The position numbers and the translations under genes are program-made. A DNA stretch of 33,404 nt from an uncultured beta proteobacterium (GTDB taxonomy: Bacteria; Pseudomonadota; Gammaproteobacteria; Burkholderiales; Rhodocyclaceae). Below the pieces are notes generated by a model. The model saw only the letters and a program-made list of their open reading frames with translations, was not told the DNA's origin and made no database searches. Of this stretch, positions 8,398-16,709 are shown piece after piece (within the stretch, counting starts at the first letter, position 1; every line of letters begins with the position of its first letter). The stretch lies in the NCBI GenBank assembly GCA_903848955.1, contig CAINHS010000034.1, positions 1-33,404 of the forward strand, given 5' to 3'.

Positions 8398-9093
8398 TCA
8401 TTCGAACTCCTTGCCCAGGCGGGCGTTGAGTTGGGTCCACAGGTTGATCCGGCTGGCACCGCCGTCGACGCGGCCCGAGCCGCGTTCTTTGGCGAGCCAT
8501 AGCCCGTCTCCGTTGAAGCTATAGACGGGCAACAGGTCAGGACGCTGCGAACCCGGCTTGATTTCAGTCACGAGATTGTCGAGAACCAGGGGGATCGCAT
8601 CCGGCTTGGCGTAGTAGGTGAGGACCATGTGCGCCTGATCGGCGGGAGGCAGATTGCGTGCCTTGACATAGGTGATGCGCAGCCTGTCAACGCTGACGCC
8701 AAGCGCCAGCAGGGTGAAATACTTGCCGATCGCGTAGTCCTCGCAATCGCCGCCGTTGCTGGCCAGCATTTCGGTCGGCGTCGCCCAGTAGTCCGGCATG
8801 TCCCAATGCCCGATGTCGGTCGCAAACGGGACCTCGTTGAAAAAATCGTTGGCCAGCTTGAGTTTTTCAGCCTCGCCTTTTTTCTTGTTTTCGGCAATCA
8901 GCCGGGTCCACGCCACCAGTCTCTGCCTGGCGGCAGTGCCATATTTCCGTTCGGCACTGGCCAGCACTTTTTCACTAAGCTGTATGGCGAAGTCGGCCGC
9001 CAGCAGGGCACTGACGGCGACCAGCAGCGCCAGCACAACTGCCACAAACGATCGGGCGGACTGATCAGCGAGCAGAAAGCCCGGCTTCCTCAA
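8398..9093 (-). CDS. lapG: LapG-like periplasmic cysteine protease
   Basis: 231 residues. LapG enzymes are calcium-dependent bacterial transglutaminase-like cysteine proteases that trim the retention module from LapA adhesins when LapD releases them. The triad is visible as Cys117 (GGDCEDYA), His155 (AHMVLTYY) and Asp172 (PLVLDNL). Asp116 and Glu118 beside the Cys correspond to the LapG calcium ligands. A hydrophobic export segment lies at ~16-34. The start is uncertain: TTG 9093 overlaps lapE by 29 bases and no strong ribosome site is present; a GTG at 9045 would cut into the export signal. It sits between lapE and lapD. Confidence 0.92.
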   Translation of the reverse strand: MRKPGFLLADQSARSFVAVVLALLVAVSALLAADFAIQLSEKVLASAERKYGTAARQRLVAWTRLIAENKKKGEAEKLKLANDFFNEVPFATDIGHWDMPDYWATPTEMLASNGGDCEDYAIGKYFTLLALGVSVDRLRITYVKARNLPPADQAHMVLTYYAKPDAIPLVLDNLVTEIKPGSQRPDLLPVYSFNGDGLWLAKERGSGRVDGGASRINLWTQLNARLGKEFE

Positions 9094-10432
9094 GATGCGG
9101 AATACCCAAGGTGTCGAACAGCAGGCCTAGATCGGCGAGAACTCTGAAGCGGGAGAACAGCTCCACGTACTGGCCGTTTATGAAATTCGTGCTGGAGGTG
9201 TAGTACTCGTTTTCAGTGTCGAGCAGATCAAGCAGGGTGCGCTGGCCCATGCTGAACTGCTTCGAGTATGCGTCGCGGGTCAGCAAACTGGACTCGGCAT
9301 GCTTGCGCAGATCGGGCAGCCGGTCGAGTGCCGAGCGGAAAGCATTCCAGGACAAACGCACGCTCTGCTCCAGTTGCCGCTGCGCACGGTCCATAATTTC
9401 CTTGGCCTCGTAGGCGAGGTGGCGGGTCTCGCCGACACGTCCCAGGTCGGTGCCGCCCTTGAAGAGGTTGTAGCGCATCCGCAGCATCAGGTACTTGTTG
9501 TTGTCGGGAAGGCTGTCGAACGGACTGACCAGATCATTTTTCTGTGTGCCGAACTCGAGATCGAGGCGCGGATACATGGCCGCCTTCGCCGCCGCGTGCT
9601 GGGCATTCGCTGCGCCGAGATCCGCCGCGGCCGATTTCAGGATGCGGTTGGCGGCGATGGCCATGACGACTGCTTCATCCGGGGTTTTCGGCAGGAGGCC
9701 CAGATTCGGCGGCACCGGCTTGACGAGTTCGCCCGGATTCTCGCCGACAACCAGCTTGTAGTTGATTCTGGCGACTATCAGGTTGGCTTCGGCGGCGATC
9801 AGGTTCGACTTCGCCAGCGCCACACGCGCTTCGATCTGGTCCTGATCCGACTTGCGGCCGACGCCACTCGAGGCGCGCAGCTTGATCTGGTCGTAGGTGC
9901 GCTCATGAACGGCAAGGTTTTCCTTGGTCAGCTTGATGATTTCGGCCTGCCGCAACACCTCGAGATAGGCTTCGACCGCCTTCAGCGACGTCTGCTCGGA
10001 GGTGGAGGCGAGCTTGTGTGCCGACGATTCGACGCGAAAGCGATTGCGATCGACTTCGCTGGATGTGCCGAAGCCGTCGAACAGCATCTGCGAAATTGTC
10101 AGGGACCGGTCCTGGCGGTTCTGATTCACCGGGCCGCCATAAGTGAAGAGTGTCGATGAATTGTCAGTCTGCTGCCGGCCCCGGCCAAGCGCCAGATCGA
10201 CCCGCGGCAGGTATCCGCCGAGCGCCTGATTGACCGCCTCGTCGGTTGCCAGCCGGCGCGCGACGTCGATCTGCACTTCGGGATTGGTCTGCATCGTCCG
10301 CTGAATCGCTTCATGCAGCGTTTCCGCCGCAACATCTGCAACGCCAGCCAAGGCAAGCACGGCGCCGATGCATAGGGGCGCTGCTGCCGAATGTCGAAAC
10401 CTCTCAACGAAACGCTGCGTAGTCTTGGTCAT
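9065..10432 (-). CDS. lapE: LapE-like TolC-family outer membrane efflux protein
   Basis: 455 residues from ATG 10432. A signal peptide ends near residue 36 (GVADVAA|E). The rest is a TolC fold, with two similar halves rich in long amphipathic helices: TLHEAIQRTMQTNPEV opens the first, and PGELVKPVPPNLGLLPKTPDEAV marks the start of the second half. In Lap systems this pore both secretes LapA and holds its retention module. It follows the FecR-domain gene by 23 bases and overlaps lapG, consistent with one transcript. The ribosome site is weak. Confidence 0.92.
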   Translation of the reverse strand: MTKTTQRFVERFRHSAAAPLCIGAVLALAGVADVAAETLHEAIQRTMQTNPEVQIDVARRLATDEAVNQALGGYLPRVDLALGRGRQQTDNSSTLFTYGGPVNQNRQDRSLTISQMLFDGFGTSSEVDRNRFRVESSAHKLASTSEQTSLKAVEAYLEVLRQAEIIKLTKENLAVHERTYDQIKLRASSGVGRKSDQDQIEARVALAKSNLIAAEANLIVARINYKLVVGENPGELVKPVPPNLGLLPKTPDEAVVMAIAANRILKSAAADLGAANAQHAAAKAAMYPRLDLEFGTQKNDLVSPFDSLPDNNKYLMLRMRYNLFKGGTDLGRVGETRHLAYEAKEIMDRAQRQLEQSVRLSWNAFRSALDRLPDLRKHAESSLLTRDAYSKQFSMGQRTLLDLLDTENEYYTSSTNFINGQYVELFSRFRVLADLGLLFDTLGIPHLEEAGLSAR

Positions 10433-10455
10433 ATGAAAATCAACATGTGGAAAGC

Positions 10456-11148
10456 TTAGCGCCGGTCGCTGCAGGTGGGGTCGTCGGCGCCCGGCCGACG
10501 TTCCTTGCCGGTGATCGGCACCGCAGACAACTGGCGGAAATCACCCAGAACGTTTGGCGGCAACTCGGATGGCTGCAGGGTTTGCGGCAACGTCGATGAC
10601 GAACTCACCATCCCGGTCGACCGCCGCACCGCGTCGAACACTTCCGTGCCCGCAGAGTTGCTTGCCGAAACCGCCCCCTGTGCGACCTGAATGTACAGGC
10701 GGGAATCAACAAGATGAAGGTTGAAGTCGGTACCGCGAATGCCGACGGTTGCCGTCACCGTGGTGAACTTGACGCTCTGCGGGGCGGTTTCACCAATGAC
10801 CCCGGTCACGGCCCGCATGGCTCCTCGCAGCAACGTTGCCACCAGGCCTCCTTCGGCCGGCTTGTGCGGATCGAAATTGTATTCGACGAGCACGAATGTG
10901 GTGTTGCCGGCGAGGGAAATCGACTGGCCGTCGTCGAAACGCAGAACCGTGCTGCTTCTTTCGCCGGTCTTGACGGTGGCGCCGGATTCGATGCGCTGGC
11001 CGACGGCGAGCGCACCTGAAACGCCTTTCTGCGAAGTCGCTTCGACACTACCCGTTACCGCCGTCGTCGTTGCGGCTGCGAGCGCGAGCCATGACCAAAG
11101 CATCAGGGCAATAAAGCTTGCAAGCGCTCGCAATCGGGTATTTTTCAT
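10456..11148 (-). CDS. FecR-domain periplasmic protein
   Basis: 230 residues from ATG 11148 (MKNTRLR) with a signal peptide cut near residue 24 (LALA|A). Residues ~30-150 are a FecR domain: VTGSVEA, LAVGQRIESGATVKTG, STVLRFDDGQSISLAGNT and ATVGIRGTDFNLHLVD. No membrane segment follows, so it is probably soluble in the periplasm, unlike the sigma-regulating FecR of iron uptake. It is the first gene of the FecR-lapE-lapG-lapD block, which implies a role in adhesin export or retention; the exact function is unknown. Its domain resembles the adhesin's retention module in layout. Confidence 0.85.
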   Translation of the reverse strand: MKNTRLRALASFIALMLWSWLALAAATTTAVTGSVEATSQKGVSGALAVGQRIESGATVKTGERSSTVLRFDDGQSISLAGNTTFVLVEYNFDPHKPAEGGLVATLLRGAMRAVTGVIGETAPQSVKFTTVTATVGIRGTDFNLHLVDSRLYIQVAQGAVSASNSAGTEVFDAVRRSTGMVSSSSTLPQTLQPSELPPNVLGDFRQLSAVPITGKERRPGADDPTCSDRR

Positions 11149-11185
11149 CAGGGAATGTTCTCGCGAAAAACCTATCCTATCATCC

Positions 11186-11199
11186 TGTTTGGCCGAACA
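11186..11199. promoter_or_regulatory. Near-palindrome upstream of the FecR-lapEGD block
   Basis: TGTTTGGCCGAACA reads almost the same on both strands (one mismatched pair) and lies 38-51 bases before the FecR-domain start codon. On the minus strand an A/T-rich GATAGGATAGG follows it and could hold a -10 element. It may be an operator. No regulator can be assigned. Confidence 0.3.
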
Positions 11200-11271
11200 A
11201 ACCGGAAATGCTCGCGCGGTGCGGCCGCCGCGGCAGATATTCCCATGGAATGATGTGCCGGCGCAAGTCCC

Positions 11272-11988
11272 TCAAACATGACAGACCACTCCCTGCCACA
11301 GCTTGCCGCCCAGAGTTGTCGCATTGAACAGACCCCAAAGACCAAAACCCAGCACCGTCAGGCCTGCACCCAGACGCAGCGTACGTCCCTGAATGACACT
11401 GCGGAAGCGCACCAGCAGCAGGCCTGCAAGCATCAGGTTGGGCAGGGTGCCGAGGCCGAAGGCCAGCATGATTGCGGCGCCACGCACGGCACTGCCGGAC
11501 AGCAGCGTCATCGCCAGCACGCTGTAGACCAGGCCGCACGGCAGCCAGCCCCAGAGCATGCCGAGCGGGAAGGCCTGGGCTACGCCGCGCACCGGCAGAA
11601 AGCGCCGTGTCGCCGGTTGCAGCCGCCGCCACAGCCATTGCCCGGCACGCTCGACAAAAGCCAGCGTCTGCGTTGCGCCGGTGAGATAGAGGCCGAGCGC
11701 AACCATCATCAGATTGGCGGCGACATACAGTGTCAGTTGTACCGGCAGCCAGTTGTTGAGCAGCAGCCCGAGGCTGCCCAATGCGCCCATCAAGGCGCCG
11801 GCAGCGGCATAACTGGTGATGCGGCCGAGGTTGTAGGCCAGATGCAGCGGCCACACCGCAGCGCTGCGGATCGGGGCAGCCGGCGTTTGCAGACTCAGCG
11901 CCGAGACGATGCCGCCGCACATCCCGGCACAATGGACGCCGCCCAGCAGTCCGATCAGAAAAACCGCAAGAAAGCCGCTGTCAGGCAC
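11272..11988 (-). CDS. Sulfite exporter TauE/SafE-type (UreH/DsbD_2 domain) membrane protein
   Basis: 238 residues with about six membrane segments. It starts at GTG 11988, ten bases after the hemN stop, with no clear ribosome site. The first helix carries GLLGGVHCAGMCGGIVSALS, the HCxGMCGG signature of the DsbD_2/UreH_2 family. A second conserved stretch is PLGMLWGWLPCGLVYSVLA. Members are often found beside cbb3 oxidase and hemN genes and are suspected of moving copper or redox equivalents; this is not proven. It is downstream of hemN on the same strand, so probably in its transcript. Confidence 0.85.
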   Translation of the reverse strand: MPDSGFLAVFLIGLLGGVHCAGMCGGIVSALSLQTPAAPIRSAAVWPLHLAYNLGRITSYAAAGALMGALGSLGLLLNNWLPVQLTLYVAANLMMVALGLYLTGATQTLAFVERAGQWLWRRLQPATRRFLPVRGVAQAFPLGMLWGWLPCGLVYSVLAMTLLSGSAVRGAAIMLAFGLGTLPNLMLAGLLLVRFRSVIQGRTLRLGAGLTVLGFGLWGLFNATTLGGKLWQGVVCHV

Positions 11989-11997
11989 CGCGCGGCG

Positions 11998-13386
11998 CTA
12001 AATGACTTTGGAATAGCGGACGCGTTCCCGGTCGGAACGGAGATAACGGTCAAACGCCATGGCGATGCCGCGCACCAGCAGGCGGCCGCGCGGCAGAACG
12101 CTGATCCACTGATCGTCGATGGAAAGCAGGCCGCCCTTTTCCATTCCGCGCAAGTCGTCCAGTTCGGAAGCAAAGTAGGACTTGAAGTCGATCAGGTGAG
12201 CAATCTCGATCGATTCGATCGACAGCTCGAAATGACACATCAATGCCTGGATGATACTGCGCCGCAAGAGGTCGTCGGCATTCAGTTCGATGCCGCGAAA
12301 CACCGGCAGCACGCCCTGATCGAGGCGGTCGTAATACTCATCGAGAGTCCGCACGTTCTGGCAGTAGCTGGGACCCACCTTGCCGATGGCGGAGACGCCG
12401 AACGCCATGAGATCGGCCTCGGCGTGCGTCGAATAGCCCTGGAAATTGCGATGCAGCCGACCCTGCCGCTGCGCCACGGCGAGTTCGTCATCCGGCTTGG
12501 CGAAGTGGTCCATGCCGATGAAGACATACCCGGCATCGGTCAGCCGCCGGATCGCCAGTTGCAGAATCTGCAAACGCGCATCCGGCGACGGCAAGTCGGC
12601 CTCGTTGATGCGACGCTGCGGCTTGGCCAGGCTGGGCAGATGGGCATAGTTGTAAATCGACAGCCGGTCGGGATCGAGCTTGATGACCTCGTCGAGAGTA
12701 TGGTTAAAGCTGATCACGTTCTGCTTCGGCAGGCCGTAGATGAGGTCGACCGAGACGGACTTGAAGCCCAACTCGCGCGCCGAGTCGATCACCAACCTGG
12801 TTTCATCGAGGCTTTGCACCCGATTCACGGCCACCTGCACATCGGGCGCAAAATCCTGCACCCCGACGCTCATGCGGTTGAAACCCAGTTCGCCGAGCAG
12901 TTTCACCGTTTCGCGATCAACCTTGCGCGGATCTACTTCGATCGAATACTCGCCGCCGGGCAGCAGGCGGAAATGCTGGCGGATGATATCCATCAGCCGG
13001 CGCATCTCTTCGTTCGAAAGGAAGGTCGGCGTACCGCCGCCGAAGTGCAGCTGGACCACATCGCGGCTGCCCTCCAGGGCCGCTTCCTGCATGGCGATTT
13101 CCTTGCCCAGATACTTGATGTACTTGGCGGAACGCCCGTGATCCTTGGTGATGATCTTGTTACAGGCGCAGTAGTAGCAGATCGTGTTGCAGAACGGGAT
13201 GTGGACGTATAATGACAGCGGTCGGCCTATCCCTCCTACGGTTCTTTGTCCGAGCCAACGAGTATAGTCATCGGCATCGAACGCTTCGACGAAGCGGTCG
13301 GCAGTAGGATAAGAGGTGTATCTCGGCCCATTTACATCAAAGCGTCGAATGACCTGCGGGTCGAAGATGAGTTCCTGATAGTCCAT
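11998..13386 (-). CDS. hemN: Oxygen-independent coproporphyrinogen III dehydrogenase (radical SAM)
   Basis: 462 residues from ATG 13386 (MDYQELIFDP), close to the 457 of the E. coli enzyme; a longer frame to 13473 is not typical of the family. It converts coproporphyrinogen III to protoporphyrinogen IX in anaerobic haem synthesis. The radical-SAM cluster motif Cys66-x3-Cys70-x2-Cys73 appears as PFCNTICYYCACNK, followed by LHFGGGTPTFLS and SVGVQDF. The HemN C-terminal domain is present. It is divergent from fnr with an FNR box between them, so oxygen-limited induction is expected. It supplies haem for the cbb3 oxidase. Confidence 0.97.
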   Translation of the reverse strand: MDYQELIFDPQVIRRFDVNGPRYTSYPTADRFVEAFDADDYTRWLGQRTVGGIGRPLSLYVHIPFCNTICYYCACNKIITKDHGRSAKYIKYLGKEIAMQEAALEGSRDVVQLHFGGGTPTFLSNEEMRRLMDIIRQHFRLLPGGEYSIEVDPRKVDRETVKLLGELGFNRMSVGVQDFAPDVQVAVNRVQSLDETRLVIDSARELGFKSVSVDLIYGLPKQNVISFNHTLDEVIKLDPDRLSIYNYAHLPSLAKPQRRINEADLPSPDARLQILQLAIRRLTDAGYVFIGMDHFAKPDDELAVAQRQGRLHRNFQGYSTHAEADLMAFGVSAIGKVGPSYCQNVRTLDEYYDRLDQGVLPVFRGIELNADDLLRRSIIQALMCHFELSIESIEIAHLIDFKSYFASELDDLRGMEKGGLLSIDDQWISVLPRGRLLVRGIAMAFDRYLRSDRERVRYSKVI

Positions 13387-13466
13387 GGGCAGAAGGCACT
13401 GTATTTGCGGCAAGCGAGGCAGACCCGCACAAGTGTATAGGATGCCGCAATTGCGGGAAAGTTGCA

Positions 13467-13480
13467 TTGACACAGATCAA
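13467..13480. promoter_or_regulatory. FNR box between hemN and fnr
   Basis: TTGACACAGATCAA matches the FNR consensus TTGAT-N4-ATCAA with one change. Towards hemN, the spacing that puts the box at -41.5 places CATCCT at the -10 site and a start near 13432, a weak but workable promoter. Towards fnr the box is only 32 bases from the GTG start, too close for class II activation, so it may repress (autoregulation). Confidence 0.8.
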
Positions 13481-13512
13481 AGGGGTACCCGTCACCGGGT
13501 AATGCAAGCAGC

Positions 13513-14271
13513 GTGCACGCAAACGTCAAGCAGAATCTAGCCCCGCTCATCAACCCCGGGCTGAAGCTCGCCTGTTCGCAGTGCAACCTGCGCGAACTGT
13601 GCCTGCCGTTCGGCCTTTCAGAAACCGACATGACTCGCCTTGACCACCTGATCGGCGGCGGGCGCAAGCTGAAGCGCGGCCATCATCTGTATCGTGCCGG
13701 CGATCCGTTCGAGTCCATCTTTGCCGTCAAGGCCGGTTTTTTCAAGACCGACGTGCTGACCGAAGACGGGCGCGACCAGGTAACCGGGTTCCAGATGGCC
13801 GGCGAGATCCTCGGCATGGATGGCATCAGCACCGAGGTACATGCCTGCAACGCGGTGGCACTGGAAGACAGCGAGGTGTGCCTGATCCCGTTCACCGAAC
13901 TGGAAAATCTGTCCAGCGAAATCCGCACCCTGCAACACCACTTGCACAAGGTCATGAGCCGCGAAATCGTGCGTGACCACGGCGTCATGATGCTGCTCGG
14001 CACCATGCGGGCGGAAGAGCGCCTCGCTGCCTTCCTGCTGAATCTGTCGCAGCGATTTACCGCGCGCGGCTATTCCCCGGCCGAGTTTCACCTGCGCATG
14101 ACGCGCGAGGAAATCGGATCCTATCTCGGCCTCAAGCTTGAAACCGTGAGTCGCGCCTTCTCCCGCTTCCAGGACGAAGGATTGATCTCCGTGCAGCAAA
14201 AGCACATCCGCATACTCGATATTCGTCGGCTGAAAACGCTGCTGGCGCCGCCCGACGGCCGTATCAGCTAG
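13513..14271 (+). CDS. fnr: FNR, oxygen-sensing Fe-S transcription regulator
   Basis: 252 residues. Cytoplasmic [4Fe-4S] regulator active without oxygen. Cluster cysteines are Cys21, Cys24 and Cys30 (CSQCNLREL-C) plus Cys123 (SEVCLIP), matching E. coli Cys20/23/29/122. A cyclic-nucleotide-binding-like beta-roll is followed by a dimer helix and a helix-turn-helix whose recognition helix LETVSRAFSRF carries the E-x2-S-R that reads TTGAT half sites. The start is GTG 13513; a nearby ATG at 13502 is in another frame. The stop codon shares the palindrome CTAG with the stop of the convergent SirB2-like gene. It probably controls the boxes listed in this window. Confidence 0.96.
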   Translation: MHANVKQNLAPLINPGLKLACSQCNLRELCLPFGLSETDMTRLDHLIGGGRKLKRGHHLYRAGDPFESIFAVKAGFFKTDVLTEDGRDQVTGFQMAGEILGMDGISTEVHACNAVALEDSEVCLIPFTELENLSSEIRTLQHHLHKVMSREIVRDHGVMMLLGTMRAEERLAAFLLNLSQRFTARGYSPAEFHLRMTREEIGSYLGLKLETVSRAFSRFQDEGLISVQQKHIRILDIRRLKTLLAPPDGRIS

Positions 14272-14663
14272 GCCAACACAGCCAGGAAGCCCATCGGATG
14301 GCGCGTCAGCGCCACCGACACGATCCAGCCGAACACCGTCAGTGCCGCCAGCCAGCAGGCGATGCGCATCGGCCGCGCTGTCCCCGTCCGCAGTGCCAGG
14401 GAACCGAGAATAATGTAGGCAATCACGCCCAGCACCTTCGCCGTAACCCAGCCGGCGACAAAGGGATACTGCTGCGACATCGCCGCCAGCGACAAGGCGG
14501 CAATCAGCAGGATGGTATCGTTGATGTGGGGCAGCACCTTCACCCAGCGCGCCTCGATCAACGGCGAGGCGCTGATCACCAGCATGCCGCGCAGGAAAAA
14601 TCCTGCCACGCTCAGAATTACGCTGGCAACATGTATGTACTTGATCAGGGTAAACATCGTCAT
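14268..14663 (-). CDS. SirB2-family small membrane protein
   Basis: 131 residues and four predicted membrane segments. It starts with TLIKYIHVASVILSVAGFFL, which with FLRGMLVISASP is the SirB2 pattern. SirB proteins were named for an invasion-gene phenotype in Salmonella, but biochemical function is unknown. Its N-terminal His in the first helix could bind haem; that is speculation. ATG 14663 follows GAGG; a second ATG two codons on is also possible. It overlaps the fnr end by four bases and diverges from the DNR-like regulator across 82 bases. Confidence 0.85.
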   Translation of the reverse strand: MTMFTLIKYIHVASVILSVAGFFLRGMLVISASPLIEARWVKVLPHINDTILLIAALSLAAMSQQYPFVAGWVTAKVLGVIAYIILGSLALRTGTARPMRIACWLAALTVFGWIVSVALTRHPMGFLAVLA

Positions 14664-14745
14664 TGACCTCGCTTACGCTCCGCGCCGGGCATCACCGCCG
14701 GGGCAATGAATGGTATCGTTCCGGCAACAGACCAAGAGACCCCCC

Positions 14746-15438
14746 ATGCAAGAGAGCCGACTCGACATCCCCCAGATCCTTTCGCGCCTGCCGCTGTTCC
14801 AGGAACTTGCCCGCGAGCAGATTGCGGCACTGGAACCGGCGTGTCGTGAGCGCCGGCTTGCCAAGGGCGGCATGCTGTTTCAGAAAGGCGACCCGGCAAA
14901 GGGATTCTTTGTCGTTGTGTTCGGCCAGATCAAATTGGCTTTCCCGTCCTCGCAGGGCAACGAAAAGGTGGTGGAAGTCCTCGGCGCGCGACAGAGCTTT
15001 GGCGAAGCGGTCATGTTCATGGATCGTCCTTACCCGGTATTTGCCGAAGCCCTGGCAGACAGCCTTCTGATGCACATCGGCAGCGCCCCCGTTTTCGCAC
15101 TCCTTGAAACCGACCCGCTGTTCGCCCGGCGAATGCTGGCAGGTCTGTCGACGCGACTGCATTCCCTGGTGCAGGACGTTGAAACCTACTCCCTGCGCTC
15201 CTCGGCACAACGCGTCGTCGGCTATCTGCTGCAGCATTGCCCGGAAAGCGAATCCGGCGAGTCCGCGTTCGACATTTCGCTGCCGACCTCGAAACAGGTT
15301 ATCGCTTCGCGCCTGAATCTGACACCGGAAACTCTTTCGCGAATTTTTCATGATCTGGCTGCCAACGGCCTGATCGGCGTCAGTGGCAAGCAAATCACCA
15401 TCAACGATGTGAAGCGGCTGCGCGAATTTGATCTCTGA
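14746..15438 (+). CDS. Crp/Fnr-family regulator without Fe-S cysteines, DNR-like
   Basis: 230 residues from ATG 14746 (MQESRLDIPQILSRLPLF); an in-frame ATG at 14710 would add twelve atypical residues. The cyclic-nucleotide-binding fold (LPLFQEL...GGMLFQKGDPAKGFFVVVFG) leads into a helix-turn-helix, LPTSKQVIASRLNLTPETLS. There is no N-terminal cysteine cluster, so it is not an FNR. The layout matches DNR, which senses nitric oxide through haem, and its recognition helix PETLSRIF has the same E-x2-S-R as FNR and should read similar sites. Its last 38 bases overlap the convergent membrane protein gene. The neighbouring hemerythrin operon supports a nitrosative-stress role; NO sensing is inferred. 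Confidence 0.85.
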   Translation: MQESRLDIPQILSRLPLFQELAREQIAALEPACRERRLAKGGMLFQKGDPAKGFFVVVFGQIKLAFPSSQGNEKVVEVLGARQSFGEAVMFMDRPYPVFAEALADSLLMHIGSAPVFALLETDPLFARRMLAGLSTRLHSLVQDVETYSLRSSAQRVVGYLLQHCPESESGESAFDISLPTSKQVIASRLNLTPETLSRIFHDLAANGLIGVSGKQITINDVKRLREFDL

Positions 15439-16696
15439 AGGCCAGGTAGCGCCTGACCGCAACCAGCAGATTCCAACCCAGCCAGGCGCAGGAGGCTGCA
15501 AACATCAGACCGGCCAACCGGGCCAGCGCCGGTTGCCAGACGGCTGACAGCAGCAACACCACAGCAAGCACATGCAAACGCAACTGGCCGGTCATGGCGT
15601 CGGCGGCAATCATCCTGTTCATGTTGGGCACGGCTGACAAGGGCGCGCCCAGGCGCTGCAGATGCAGCCAGCTGAGGAAGGGCACGATCTTGTACATCAT
15701 CCCGCTGATGGCGGAAACGAAGATTCCGGCAAAAGCCAGAACTCCAAGCCAGACAGCGCCTCGCGGATCGGCGCCGATCTCGGGCGACAAAACGATTGTC
15801 GCCCCGGAAATGCTGAAAACCAGCATGCACAACATCGTCACCCGGAAGTAGATGGACGTCGCATCGTGGATCTTCCGGCGCCGCGTATGCTGCAGCCACA
15901 AGGTCATGCCGGCATAGGCCGACACCAGCAGCAGCAGGGGCAGCGCGGCCAGCCGCGACCACGGCGCGGCGTCCGGCAAAACCTGCGCTGACCAGGCCAG
16001 CAGCAAAAGCAGCAGCAAAGGCCCGAACCAGCGCGTGAACCGGAGCAAGTAGGGTCGCGTCAGTTGGAACATCGGCACGACATAGTAAGAAACCCCCGCC
16101 AGCAACATCAGCGCCCAACCGCCCAGGCCCCAGGCCAGATGAACATTGGTCAGTTCGACGACAGGGACGGCGAGGCCTTGCGCCAGCGCCTCGACCAGCA
16201 GCGCACCCAGCAGCACGGTCAACGCCAGACCGCCGATGGCCGCGCGCAGGGTCCACAAGGTCATGCCGGTCGCCGGCGTCTGCCATAGCGACAGGGACAC
16301 AATCACGACAAAACCGCCGACCCCGAGCAGAAACAGCGGAACCGCCGCAGACGACAGGCCGGGGCGATTAAACAACAAACCCGCGACCAGCAAAAGCGTC
16401 GCCAGCAACAGCAAGGGTTGCAGCGTATTGGCAACAAGCGCGGGGCGCCAGACATTGCCGCCCACGGCAACGGGTATGAACTGCAACAGCGCGCCGCACA
16501 TGGCCTGCAGCATGAAGCCAAGGGCCAGCAGATGGGTCAGTGCCAGGCTCTCCGGCGTCCACCTTGAAGCCAGCGATTCACCGCCCGACCATGCCAAGAG
16601 GATCCCGGCCATCACGCCGAACAACGGCGCCGCCAGAAAGAAGCGGTAGGGCACCGAAATGGGCGGTGCCTGATCGAAAGACAGACTGGAGTGCAT
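15401..16696 (-). CDS. Polytopic membrane protein resembling haem-copper oxidase subunit I (NO-stress operon)
   Basis: 431 residues with about twelve membrane segments from ATG 16696. The pattern THLLALGFMLQAMCGALLQF and later NVHLAWGLGGWALMLL followed by GVSYYVVPMFQLTRPY parallels CcoN in this window ([36 protein letters not shown] then [10 protein letters not shown]). However, the paired His of the copper site and the H-x-H haem ligands of CcoN have no counterpart, so it should not be an oxidase. NnrS, another NO-response membrane family, is an alternative, but I do not see its typical signature. It is the last gene after hemerythrin and DUF2249 (13-base gap). Function unknown. Confidence 0.7.
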   Translation of the reverse strand: MHSSLSFDQAPPISVPYRFFLAAPLFGVMAGILLAWSGGESLASRWTPESLALTHLLALGFMLQAMCGALLQFIPVAVGGNVWRPALVANTLQPLLLLATLLLVAGLLFNRPGLSSAAVPLFLLGVGGFVVIVSLSLWQTPATGMTLWTLRAAIGGLALTVLLGALLVEALAQGLAVPVVELTNVHLAWGLGGWALMLLAGVSYYVVPMFQLTRPYLLRFTRWFGPLLLLLLLAWSAQVLPDAAPWSRLAALPLLLLVSAYAGMTLWLQHTRRRKIHDATSIYFRVTMLCMLVFSISGATIVLSPEIGADPRGAVWLGVLAFAGIFVSAISGMMYKIVPFLSWLHLQRLGAPLSAVPNMNRMIAADAMTGQLRLHVLAVVLLLSAVWQPALARLAGLMFAASCAWLGWNLLVAVRRYLAFRDQIRAAASHR

Positions 16697-16709
16697 CCGG
16701 CAGTGACAC

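Noticed and set aside
11278-13212. 644-codon plus-strand frame across hemN and the DsbD_2 gene
   Set aside because: It spans two well-recognised minus-strand genes and shows no domain pattern.
15401-16696. Naming this gene nnrS outright
   Set aside because: Its position fits NnrS but I cannot see the family's typical sequence signature, and the CcoN-like segments fit better.
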